From Platerodrilus igneus (lineage: Eukaryota > Arthropoda > Insecta > Coleoptera > Lycidae): 64,000 nucleotides of DNA. The position numbers and the translations under genes are program-made. Below the pieces are notes generated by a model. That model searched no databases. It saw nothing but the letters and a program-made list of their open reading frames with translations, and was not told where the DNA came from. The DNA lies in contig JARFIW010000108.1 in the NCBI GenBank assembly GCA_036346225.1, positions 4,916,501-4,980,500 of the forward strand, in the 5' to 3' direction. Within the stretch, counting starts at the first letter, position 1. Each line of letters opens with the position of its first letter. Shown piece after piece: positions 30,971-41,393 of this stretch.

Positions 30971-33797
30971 AAACAAACCATTTAGGATTTCTGTCTAAAA
31001 CATTGTATGGTCCGCTGTAGGGCTGTTGTAGTGGTTTTCGCACCATGTCGTTTCGTATAAAATTTGACTTGAAGTTTGTAATTCAGGGTGTATAAATATA
31101 TGCTTTGTAGTGTAGACTTTTTTGGTATTGGTCGAGTTTTTGTGAATAGAAGTTTAAGGTTTTCAATGAAGTCTGATGGTGTAGTTTCGGATTTTGATTG
31201 ATGAAAAATTCTCCTGGCAATTTTAGTGTAGTGCCAAACAACATTTCGGTTGGTGAAAAGTTGATATTTTCATTGATTGCTGATCTGAGGCCTAACAAAA
31301 TGAGAGGTAATAATTCGATCCATTTATTAGATTCATGACTTTATCGAAGCTTTGAGTGTTCGGTGCCATCGTTCAATCTTTCCATTTGATTGCGGATGGT
31401 ATGCGGTTGTTAGAAAATGTTTAATTCCTAACATTTTGTTAAGAGTGCGGAATAAATTACTTCGAATGGCCTTCCACGATCTGTTGTAATTCGTTCTGGA
31501 ACACCATAACGGGATATTCAATTATCTAAGAATGCTTGAGCTACTGTTTCAGCTGTACTGTCTACAATAGGGATGGCTTCTGGCCAAAATGAAAAACGGT
31601 CTATTATTGTTAGACAATAGGAATAGCCTTTGTTTTGTGGTAGTGGACCGATGATGTCCATGTTAATATGTGAAAATCTATGATCGGCTGATTGAAATTC
31701 TTGCAATTGAGATTTGGTGTCTAGTTATTTTAGACTTTTGACAAGATACGCATGATTTAGACCATAATTTGCAGTCTTTATTGATTCCGGGCCAAATAAA
31801 ACGTTCTTATACAAGTTTTAGTGTTCGCCTAGAACCAGTATGTGAGAGGCTGTGAATTTTGTTGAAAATTTTGTGGTACATAAGGTCGGTTTTGTTTGTC
31901 ACAATAAATTTGAATATTGTTTTCCCAGGTATAGGTACTAACTGAATTTTTAGTGAGCTTGCATCGCTATTTTGTATTAACATTTTCAATTCTTGATCAG
32001 ATAATTGCCCTTTGTGAAATTCAGTGTAATTTATTATTTCAGATTGGTTGATAGATTCAATGCGGGACAGGAAATCTGCTACTATGTTATCTTTACCAGA
32101 TATGTGTTTAATATCTGTGGTAAATTGTGATATAAATTCTAGGTAGCGTAGTTGTCTGTGCATGACTTTATCGTTGCGTTGAGTAAATGCAAACGTGAGT
32201 GGTTTGTGATCTGTTAGAATTGTGAAAGAACGTCCTTCGAGAACGTGTGCAAAATGTTTTACAGCTAAATACATTGCTAATAGTTCTCTGCCGTATGTAC
32301 TGTATTTGAGTTGAGTTTCATTTAATTTTTGTGAAAAGAATGCTAAGGGTTGCACAATGTTGTCTTTCACTTGTTCTACTTCGGAACCGACAGCTGCATC
32401 GGAGGCGTCTACTGTTAAAATTAATTTAGTTTTATCGCTATTGTCAGGATGAACTAATAAAACTGCCTTGCCTAGTAGGTTTTGCAATTATTAAAGGCTT
32501 CTGTGGATTCTGTTGACCACTCAATTCCAGTTTTGTCATTTTCTTATTGGGACCTTTTAATAATTCAGTAAGTAAATATTAATGTGCAACAGTTTAAAAT
32601 CGTCTGTAAAAGTTCAGCATGCCTAGGAATCTGCGCAATTGTTTTTGGTTGTTGGAAGAGGCATGTCAGTTATTGTTTGCACACGATCTGGCAATGGTTT
32701 AGTGCCTTCTTCTGAAATTAGTTCCAAGGATGATATTTTGCTTACACCAAATTCACATTTTGATGGATTAAGCGTTATACCGTATTCTTGAAGTTTTCAA
32801 ATACTTGATGTAAATGTTGTTTGTGTTCCTCTGTAGAAGTGGATGCGATGAGTACGTCGGCTATATATGCATAAACGTAAGGTAGGTCGCGAATACTTCA
32901 GTTATAAACCTTTAAGATTGTCAGAACTAGCGGTTAAAATTGCCGAACATTGCGTTGGTAAAAATAGTTCCAACCATAGGGATTTTGATAATTTTCAATG
33001 TTTTGCCCGAACTTAGATTTTTAATTATGTAATAATAGTATAATTTAGAAAAAATCCGATTTCAATTTAAGTTAACAACATCGTGAGCGTTTTTTTACCT
33101 ATCAGAATTTAGATCCGAATTGAGATCTTAATAACGCGTACTGTTCCCTGCCATTTGTTTTGGAAAGGTGCAAGACTGCCCAACTTGATTTCGAATTCTG
33201 CATTCTGAATCCACTATTTGGAATTCGCTTTTAATATCATTTTGCGTCGAGTCGACGAGTTTGTAAAATTTGGGAGGGTCTTTTGTCTTATAAAATGTGT
33301 ATTTTGTGTTTGATTGGTTTTGTACCCATTGGTGGTCTAAATTTCAGTATACTGACCTAATATTTGTAAATTGTTGTATTAGCAACTGTAGTGATTTTGT
33401 TGGATTTTCATTGCTAGAACGTATATGTAATTGTAATAAGGTTAAACCATCTACTAATTTGCGATTTTTAGATCGACTATTAGGTTATGGTGTTTTAAAA
33501 AATCTGCACCAATAATGGGTTTTGAAACTGCGGTTAAAATAAATGGCCAAGAATAAACGCGTCGTAGACCTATGTCTAATGACAACATTTTTTCTCCATA
33601 AGTTTTGATTAACGTGTTGTTAGCTGTATATAATTAAAATTTGTTAGCACCGCGGCGGATTTCTTGTGCTGACGCCGGAAAAATTGAAACGTCTGCGCCT
33701 GTGTCTATCAAAAATTGTATATTTGCTTTTTTATCAGTAACGAATAGGCGGCTTGATATTATGTCAACCTCAGTAGCCGCGCGTTGTGGCTGCTTTG
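30971..33797 (-). pseudogene. pol: Gypsy pol, copy 2, heavily damaged
   Basis: Aligns with 27481-30374 and runs directly into gag, so by position it is the element's own pol. 31800-32490 (RNase H) is nearly identical to copy 1, whereas many other differences are single-base losses in homopolymer runs. 32925-33075 is a patchwork of pol and gag phrases. It shares the YIAD change at about 32860. Only fragments 32487-31807, 31706-31518, 31521-31333 and 31298-31083 remain open. Confidence 0.88.
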
Positions 33798-34610
33798 TTA
33801 GTTAAAAGGCGTGAATTTGCATGGCTGAGTACATTTTTTAGCTTTTTCAGCGAATTTAAAATGATACCAGCATAGATTAGCAGTTTTGTCGTATTTTGAT
33901 GTTGATCGGCTGCGACTGCGTGGTCTGTTGCGCGAATTTGCTTTGTCACGATTAGCTAATTCTTCTACTTTGATAGTCAGGTCTGATATGGATTTTTGTA
34001 GGCGTTGTATTGTGTCGTTGGAAGAAGATTGATTATTTGTAGAAATTTCTGGTGAAACAATATCTGCTAATTTATCTGCCATTATTGCAAGTTTGTCTAG
34101 ATCGTCAGAACTAGCGGTTAAAATTGTTTGGATTTGCGTTGGTAAACGTTGCATCCATAGGGATTTTAAAAAATCATCAGAGATTTTGCCCGAACTTAGA
34201 TTTTTTAATTGTTGTAACAATTGTGATGGTTTGCGATCACCGATTTCAATTTCAGTTAACAACTTACGTAAGCGTTTTTCTTCACTTTCAGCAAAATTAT
34301 CAATTAAACGTTTTTTAAGTAAATCGTACTTGCCTGAATTTGGTGGGTTTATTACGATGTCTGCAACTTGGGATAAAATTTCTGTTTCTATGGCTCCTAC
34401 CACAATGTTGTATTTTGTTAAACCCTGTGTAATATTAGAGTTGGCAAATTGTGCTTCAAGTTGTAAAAACCATATGCGCGGATCACTTTTCCAGAAAGGT
34501 GGTGGTTTTACCGTAACTTTGTTCATTTCGAAACTTGTATCACTTGTTGGATTTGAAATAGACATTGTTTCTGTATTCACAAACACTAAAATTACAACTG
34601 TAATATCCAA
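33798..34610 (-). CDS. gag: Gypsy gag
   Basis: A 270-codon open frame. The capsid-like part begins after an N-terminal extension (FEMNKVTVKPPPFWKSDPR, and WFLQLEAQF); the C-terminal third has an RS-rich segment (RNRPRSRSRSTSK) and a Cys/His motif CWYHFKFAEKAKKCTQPC, the form common in insect gypsy Gag proteins. Gag builds the virus-like particle that packages element RNA in the cytoplasm. The more likely start is the Met of MSISNPTSD, 15 codons in. The frame ends PFN-stop and is not fused to pol. Confidence 0.85.
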   Translation of the reverse strand: MDITVVILVFVNTETMSISNPTSDTSFEMNKVTVKPPPFWKSDPRIWFLQLEAQFANSNITQGLTKYNIVVGAIETEILSQVADIVINPPNSGKYDLLKKRLIDNFAESEEKRLRKLLTEIEIGDRKPSQLLQQLKNLSSGKISDDFLKSLWMQRLPTQIQTILTASSDDLDKLAIMADKLADIVSPEISTNNQSSSNDTIQRLQKSISDLTIKVEELANRDKANSRNRPRSRSRSTSKYDKTANLCWYHFKFAEKAKKCTQPCKFTPFN

Positions 34611-34904
34611 TTAGCTTGTAGCACTGCGATAACACTATAATGTTACGGCGGTATGTATTTATCGGCGAGCAGCTGTGCGTTTAATGACCTGGGTCGGCTT
34701 GTTGATACCTGGGATTTCCTTGGAATGCAAGGGTTTGCTGCGGCATCTGTATTATACGTGACCTTGTGTATATTCTAGTGTCTAGGTGGTGGAGTTGTTA
34801 GTTGATTTGTATAAAACAAATTTCTTATTCTTATGGCGGTGTTGTACTGTACTTATTGTTTACTCTGCAAATTTTAGCTTTACGTTCTAAGTCGGGGTCA
34901 CCAT

Positions 34905-35342
34905 TGTGGTTGTTAGTTCTGTTGTAGAAGGTTGTATCAGGAGGTATTGTATGCAGGGCTCCTAACTACAGTATTTAACAGGGCTTACTCCCCTAGGTAA
35001 ATAACGACATGTGGTTACAATATTTATTTATTAACACTACGAAGAGTGATTGTAAAGACAATAATATACACAATCTCCATAGAACTGACACAACACACGA
35101 GTACATCTACTATCGCCGATTATTGCATAAATTTTATTATATAAATATAAAAGCGCGGTCACAACACGAATCGCGGGGGTGCCGAGTTGAACTTCACCTT
35201 TCGTTACACGCCGAAGCACCACTGTCCACTTCGCGCCTTCACCACTTAGACGGCACTCCGATGGTACCCGAATGCATCTGGCGGAAGAATTTAAATTGCT
35301 TTTGGGGTGCACGCACTGTTGAAATGTAAACTGTCCGTTACA
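34905..35342 (-). repeat. Gypsy 5' LTR
   Basis: 438 bases, partner of 26770-27208. 34611-34904 between it and gag is the untranslated leader with the primer-binding-like site. Confidence 0.92.
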
Positions 35343-36121
35343 TATGTTTAGAATTTATACAATACTATTAAGCCTTCAAAGGCGTCTTTTATAGACGAAT
35401 TTGTTATACATATTTTCATACATTTATTGATTACTTTAAGAATATTCATTAAATGTTTCATATTTAATTTTAAATTAGAATATTTAAAATATACAAAAAA
35501 TATTTGATGCTGGATATACACTGATCATTTCTTTATTAAGGTTTAAATATATATAGGAAATCATTAATTAAATCTTTAAAAAACGCATTTCCTAAAATAT
35601 GTTGTAAATATTCTCCACGCAGAATAATATTTACTGAATGTTCTTAGAATATTCAGTTAGAAAATGTTTCAGAACAAATTAAAATTAGAATCTTTAGAGT
35701 ATATAAAAATATTTAAAATTATCTACTAGTAAATATTTTTTTATTATAATGTTTCGAATGTGTATAGAACATTATTAGTCAAATCTTCAGAGAACGGTTT
35801 TCTTAAAATATGTTATAAATATTCTTCGTATACAAAGATATTTAATGAATTTTCTAGGAATATTTAGATGGAATGTTTCATATTTTATTTATAATTAGAA
35901 TATTTAGAATATACAAAAAATATTTAAAATATATATACCGTGAATATTCTAGATTGAATGTACTATAAATTATTCAAATAGTACTATAATATTTATCAAA
36001 TATTCTTGGAATATATTTTAAGAATATTCTGTATTTTAGAACATTTGAACTAAAATAGAATATTCTCTGAATATATTGTGCTATCTGTGTTAATTATATG
36101 TTTAATTCATATTTCTTTTAG

Positions 36122-36660
36122 GTTGCTTTGATTACAGGCATTTCTGGAGTCTGCAGATGCGATGAACGTCTAAAAATGAAAATAAGTGATCTAGATATTT
36201 TGGAAAACCGAATTATAATAGTGATTCCTGTAACGAAAACTTACTCATCCCGTACATTTGTAATTACAAAAACCGGAATGGATAAAAATAATAAAGCAAT
36301 ATTATGATCTTCGTAATAACATTGAATCTGAATGGTTTTTTTTTTTGCAAATAAGGGTTGACAAAGTAACACGGCAACCTTTTGGACATAATGCTATCGG
36401 AAAATTCTCAAAAAAATAGCAACCTATTTGGAACTAAAAAATGTTATTGGATTTACAGGTCATTGTTTTAGACGTACATCAGCGACATTACTAGCAAATA
36501 CATGTGAAGATATTCTACAGTTAAAAAAATTCGGAGATTGGAAATCCAGCCCTGTAGCCGAAGGCTAGGTAGAGAACTTATTACATGGACCAGTAAAATT
36601 TGTTAGTATGTTGTCGCATGCAGAAAATCCAGGAACGTCGGCTACTTTATCGACTTCTGA
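36122..36660 (+). pseudogene. Tyrosine recombinase, exon 2 (catalytic domain)
   Basis: VALITGISGVCRCDERLKMK holds the first catalytic Arg. After decayed sequence (36305-36420, several stops) the frame resumes with IGFTGHCFRRTSATLLA (the H-x-x-R box) and LKKFGDWKSSPVAEG. At the position of the nucleophilic Tyr (expected in GYxEN) the codon is TAG (about 36567), so the enzyme is dead; coding-like sequence goes on to about 36660. This is the DUF3504/Crypton-type catalytic fold that cuts and rejoins DNA through a Tyr intermediate. Confidence 0.85.
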
Positions 36661-36699
36661 ATGTCGACATATAATTTTCAGCATCAGCATGGTCCTACT

Positions 36700-37235
36700 T
36701 TAACAGTTAACAATACTCAGAATTCTAATTAATATATGCAACTCCAAATAGATTTTGCTTTTATATTAAATAAGTACAGAGTTGTTTGTTGTTCATTAAC
36801 TTTAAAAATCATTTAATGCAATAAGAAAATGACACTTTCTAGCCGGGAAAGTGACACTTGAAGTAAGTAATGAGTCGCTTCCCGACTGTATTGAAGGGTA
36901 TAAATGCACATATTACTAACCGATTGTGAGTAAACAATTATTATTGTTTGTAGAATCGGGCGTTTATTAATTTATAAACAAATTTTGTAACTTTCTTATA
37001 CCTAGTGTTATTTGGTATAATTGAGGGTTGTCAATAAAATAGCAATAAAAATAAAATAAAAAAAAAGTAGGTAGTACTTAATTTATAACAAAAACGCTTT
37101 CATACCTACAGTCATATTTGTTTAAATAAAAATTGAACTGTGAATGAGGTTTTGCGTTTTCTTTTAGAAAAATGGTCTTTTTAAAATGAGAAGTTTTCAC
37201 GTCATGTCAGATCTTGACTGCTATCAAGGTCAGAA
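36700..37235. other. Right end of recombinase element and AT-rich spacer
   Basis: 36846-36866 contains a small hairpin CACTTTC/GAAAGTG, a larger stem CGGGAA (36856)/TTCCCG (36889), and the 21-base inverted repeat 36913-36933. 36934-37235 is unrecognised AT-rich sequence. Confidence 0.6.
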
Positions 37236-37481
37236 TAATAATACGTTTCCCAAAAAAAGTGACCCTGTTCATACATTGCGTTAGTTTTAACGTACAAAAA
37301 ATAGATGACCTTCAGCCATTATTCTGTAGGTACACAGATGCAGCGGAAAATTTATAAGCGTTGGGTTAGAACTTACTTTAAATATTTAAATTGACTATTG
37401 TATTAAAAACTGCTTAATTTAGGCTTTAACGTAATAAAGGAACCCACTGAAGTGAAATTTCAGCTTAGAACAAGAACAGTA

Positions 37482-39291
37482 TGTTACGTTTTTTTGGTGG
37501 CAGCCACGTTGGGCGCCAAAATTTATGCTACGTAACACAAAGAAAGTCAAAGAAATGACCCGGCTCAATCGGAGAGTAGGGGGGGTTGTAGAAAGCAGAC
37601 TGACCTATGATGTATGCGGCGGTAAGGAGTTAGTAACAGTACCTGCAATAAAAGAAATTAGAATAGTAAACCTGCAATAAAAAAGATTAGTCCTGCAAAC
37701 CTGAAATAAAGAAAAAGCATAGCAGTAATGAAAAGTCTAAGTTATTCAGTACTATGTAGAATGAAAAAAAAAGAAGCTGTTTAGATAATCTATATAATAT
37801 AACAACGGTAAAAGCAATACAAAAAATTTTAGTACAAAGTGAGGTAATATTGGGGAGTAGCAGAAACGTTTTCTCACACACCAATTAAACTAAATCAGAT
37901 AAAATGTTGACAAAAGATAAAAATATAAGACACAATTGGTATGAGTAATTCAGTAGTATTGATTTTTCTTTCTTTCTTTATTTTTCTATGTTCTAAAATA
38001 GCATGCAAGTCTATTGTAAAAGGTATCAGAATCACAAAGATAGGGTAAAGCAACGGATAGATATTTAAAGTAATAATCAGTAGGAAACAGTTCAACTTAC
38101 AAAAGTCCTTCAGCAACGCCTCCTTCCAACTGAAGTGTGGGATTCGACGATGTCCTGCACTAACGAAGCACTTCACCCTTGCCTGTGAAGGTGTTGATGA
38201 AACTTATCACACGTTACACTAATCACACCTACGTATTTCACTGGGGTTAGCAGCAGACAATATCACGCGTCGGAACTATGTAGCCTTGATAAATTTTATT
38301 TCCTAAGACAATAATTTCGAAATATCCTGTAGCACTAGTTTAATTTCAACTGGGACCAGATGTATATTATTTTCATAACCATCCCAAAACGCAGTGAGAA
38401 ACTACAACCAATACCTTAGTAAACCGGTAATCTGTTATATTTCGCAAACACGAAACTTGCACAAGCAAAGATCTATTTTAGATTCTTTGTTGTTAGAAAA
38501 TTCAGAAACTACAGTATCACTGTATTTAAGTAATCCAAAGTATGCGCTTCCCAAATAAAAAAAGGACAACGCCACAAAAACCCAATTAGTAAAGCAACGC
38601 GTATCACTAAAACCCGTCCGTGTTCCCTAAAAACAAGCACGTCAAACACGTTACATATCAAGCATATTTCCTTCAAATGGTAAACAGAACTACACTGCTA
38701 CAGTTAATATTTCACAAGAAAGACAACTAAAAACACAATTGAGACAGTATATACTGCATTAATTCTCACTATTTTTAAAGCAACAAGGAAACAGTACTTT
38801 TCACGTAATTAATATCTAGGAACCAAGAACAAACTACAACTACTCATCTGTTTAGTACAAGAAAAACAACTAAAATCGAGTCGTGTCGTGCAGCACTTTT
38901 AACGCAATTAACATATAGGGACGAAGAACAAAACAACACTCTTTATCTGTAGATATAAAATCGTTGTTATTACAACCGCTTATCGCCTATCAACTCGACT
39001 CGTATATCCACATAAGGAACCAAATTTATATGAATGCCAGACAAGAACGATGCAATCAATAATCAATCACAAGCTGTTTATCATTTACGATAAGTTGGAA
39101 GCTAATTTACTTATTAATTTAATACACGCGAGTTAAATTGTATACAATTCTGAAACCTATGCGAAAGTATTTATTTTATACAAACAGCGATCCATTCATT
39201 ATAAATAAAATATAGAAATAGTAATTGCAGAAAGGTATTTACTAGTTGAGAAAAACGTAAAATGTTAACCTTAATAAAAATGCACGTTACA
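37482..39291. mobile_element. 1810-bp LTR-like insertion with AGTA duplication
   Basis: Begins TGTTACG, ends CGTTACA, flanked by AGTA at 37478-37481 and 39292-39295; the uninterrupted sequence is known from copies at 760 and 50310. TG..CA ends and a 4-bp duplication fit a long solo LTR. GTTGGGCGCCA (complement TGGCGCCCAAC, like a tRNA primer site) lies 30 bases from the left end, so it may instead be a deleted element. Frames inside (37687-37884, 37895-38176, - strand) are low-complexity and show no domain. A damaged copy is at 61301. Confidence 0.75.
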
Positions 39292-39328
39292 AGTACAATA
39301 AACAAAAGGGAGGTTCAAGTACATACAA

Positions 39329-39373
39329 TAGAATAATAATACACTACGTTAGCGCTAGTGTATTATTATTCTA
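39329..39373. repeat. Conserved palindrome, copy 2
   Basis: AGAATAATAATACACTA and its exact complement TAGTGTATTATTATTCT around CGTTAGCG; the most perfect of the three copies. Confidence 0.8.
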
Positions 39374-39382
39374 TGGATATAC

Positions 39383-40173
39383 TGTTAAGTACACTTTTGT
39401 TGATTGTTAATTATACTTGGGGGGTGATGGCGTAGCTTGGTAATGTGATGGTAGAGTCTTTCGTAGTGAGAGGTGGTACTTAACTCAGGTTCTAGGGACC
39501 TAGGGATCTAAAGGGGTCTGTAGAAACCGCGATGGGGTTTTGGAACAAGACATTCTTGTAAAACGATTATAATAATAAAGTGTAATGATAAGATGGACAT
39601 ATACAACAATATTTAATAAACAATAAATAAACTTAAAGCTAAATGACATGTAACAAAAAGCAAAGCAGTAAAAGAATTATGGAATTACTTACGTGACCAT
39701 CTGTACTAAAATGTTTCAGCAACCATAAAAGATTAAGTCACCATTTTGATGGTTGGCTCTGAGCCGACTTGCTCGAGAGCAGCGAATGAACTAGGATCAT
39801 ACACAGACTGACTGACTGACTGACTCTGGTGCTTCGTCTTTTATAACTGCTGATAGCAAGGAATGGGTTTTCTGCCGAAGGTTGTGGCAGGCGATAAAAG
39901 TGTATGTTTAATGGTGGTAAGCCAAAACTTCCCAGAGTTCTAGGACATCTGCAGGAAACCTAATTGTGGTTGTTACAAAGTAAAGACACAGTAAAGTCCT
40001 GACCAAAAGATTAAATATACAAAAAGATAAGTGTGGTGAAGTAATTTCAAAAACATGACATTAGATAAACATGATGCAAGTTTTTCTAGAACAAAGGATG
40101 TTCGACTTACTGATTCTGTTACAATGTAACATTTTAAAAATAATCTAAAATAATGACCTTGCTATATACAACA
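39383..40173 (-). repeat. 3' LTR of the 8.8-kb retrotransposon
   Basis: 791 bases; includes (GACT)n GACTGACTGACTGACT near 39805 and a TATAAC-like promoter word. Partner at 47411-48200. Confidence 0.88.
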
Positions 40174-40806
40174 CATGCCCCACCCATGAAAAATTTGGAC
40201 CCCAAATCTTAAAATAAAAAAAAATAAAGTAAAAATTCAAAAGAAAATATAAATGAGTTTGGCAAGGAGGCAGTTGTATATGAGAAGGCATTTACATCAA
40301 AATAAATCAAATCAATTCAAAGCAAATGGTCACTGCAAAAAACGAAAAAAGAAATAAAATTGTAAAAAGATAAAATTGCAAAAGTTAAGTTTAAAAATTT
40401 TAAACATAAAAGAATTATATGACTTAAAGGTGCTGTCAATGTTAATACAAGTTAAAAGAATTAAATATTGTTTTAAAAACTTAGTTAAAATAACTAAAAA
40501 CATAAATGTAGAAGTAAAAAGTAAAACCTATCGAAATATATACGAAGTAAGAATATATAAATGAGTATAAATACAAAATACTTAAGGTAAAATAAAATTC
40601 ACTACAATATACAATGTAATACAAAAATAAAAAAAGTAAACAAGTGGTAAATCAGAGCGAGCGTATAAAGGCGTCACACAAAAAAAATATTTAAAATGTC
40701 ATTGCATGATGGTTTAAAGGTTAATAGATAAAAAGTTCATACCAAAAGTCGGTGGTGCTTGATCAGGGCACACTGGTGACAAGAGGTAGATGTGGCTTGT
40801 TAGTGA

Positions 40807-41393
40807 CTAAAGAAGTCTCAGGATAATTGCAGCTGTTGAATGCAAGCAGTATGTATTGCTTGGTATTGATGAAACGATGTTTGTGTTCACACAATTTGAG
40901 AAAAAATTGATTGTTGGTTCGTGTTGTATATAATTGGTTCCATATTGTTTAAGTGAAAGCACTAATATGTGATTTTGTTCCAAGATAATAGTTCCAATTC
41001 GTTCCAAAACAAGGAAAGGTTGTTCGACTATAGTGTGTAGTCGTAAGAAAGATGTATCCATATCCATAAGGAATGGGAGTTCATGAAAGAGGAAAATAAG
41101 TTTTTTTTTGATGAGGAAATATGTGCTCTTGTGCTTCTTGTGATTATAAAAGGTGTGCACTATCTCAGTAGTGGCTCTATAAAGCTGAGAACGATTAAGT
41201 ATATTTGGTTGTAGACGAAGAAAAATGAAGTCAAGTGTTTGCAACCACCTAATATCATATTCAGTGTCCGATGTTTTGCGCTGTTTCGTATCATAAATTC
41301 TGGTAAAACAGTGTATAGTCCAAAGTAAACATAAAATGGAACATGTGTATGTATTGAATGATTGTCAGTAGTAAAATATCCAATTAAAATCAT
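40807..41393 (-). CDS. Hypothetical frames in place of an env-like ORF
   Basis: Two overlapping - strand frames (41393-41160 and 41244-40807) lie just upstream of the polypurine tract, where an env or ORF3 would sit. The longer is 145 codons, rich in Ile/Leu/His/Tyr, with no membrane segment or cleavage site that I can identify. Unrecognised; could be chance in AT-rich DNA. Confidence 0.25.

Larger units (their letters stand above)
26770..35342 (-). mobile_element. Ty3/gypsy LTR retrotransposon, 8573 bp, both LTRs, TATG duplication
   Basis: Two LTRs (26770-27208 and 34905-35342) in direct repeat, TGTAACGG..AACCACA on the - strand, flanked by the 4-bp duplication TATG (26766-26769 and 35343-35346). 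A primer-binding-like TGGTGACCCCGACTTAG follows the 5' LTR at about 34903-34887 and a purine tract AGCAGGGGGGTGA precedes the 3' LTR at about 27221-27209. Gag is at 34610-33798. Pol is present twice, a better copy next to the 3' LTR and a damaged one next to gag, with 550 foreign bases between. Confidence 0.95.
24088..36086. mobile_element. AT-rich TIR element with THAP gene (interrupted by gypsy)
   Basis: AGATAGCACAA (24088-24098) is matched by TTGTGCTATCT (36076-36086). Without the gypsy insert (26770-35346) the unit is about 3.4 kb. Both subterminal zones (24100-24600, 35350-36075) are AT-rich with many copies of GAATATT-type words in both orientations, resembling transposase-binding or satellite-like subterminal repeats. 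It holds a THAP-domain gene and a divergent small frame. THAP domains are the DNA-binding end of P-element-type transposases, so this may be a THAP-bearing DNA transposon without its catalytic part. Confidence 0.55.
24055..36121 (+). other. 12-kb intron of the recombinase gene, filled by nested elements
   Basis: Begins GTATAC and ends TTTCTTTTAG; the protein homology on both sides joins at exactly these points (..YLPQT then VALITGISGVC), so the gap is a spliced intron rather than a simple break. Its own unique sequence is only about 35 bases at each end; the rest is the AT-rich TIR element and the gypsy element. Confidence 0.75.
23325..36933 (+). mobile_element. Crypton-like tyrosine-recombinase element with split gene
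   Basis: Bounded by hairpin-bearing ends and by the perfect 21-base inverted repeats at 23449-23469 and 36913-36933 (TTACTAACCGATTGTGAGTA). Both ends have a stem of type CGGGAA/TTCCCG next to the repeat. It encodes a tyrosine recombinase in two exons (23645-24054 and 36122-36660) separated by a 12-kb intron inflated by nested insertions. Cryptons normally lack inverted ends, so the inverted repeats and hairpins deserve notice. Confidence 0.65.
37236..39382 (+). mobile_element. MADF/BESS element, copy 2, left part
   Basis: 37236-37481 and 39292-39382 are the left end (AATACGTTTC..) and following bases of the outer element, rejoining perfectly when the insertion 37482-39291 is removed. It continues at 48201 after a second insertion (39383-48200). 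The palindrome is at 39329-39373. Confidence 0.8.

Noticed and set aside
34093..34614. 173-codon + strand frame opposite gag
   Set aside because: Antisense shadow of gypsy gag, which has clear domain features on the - strand.
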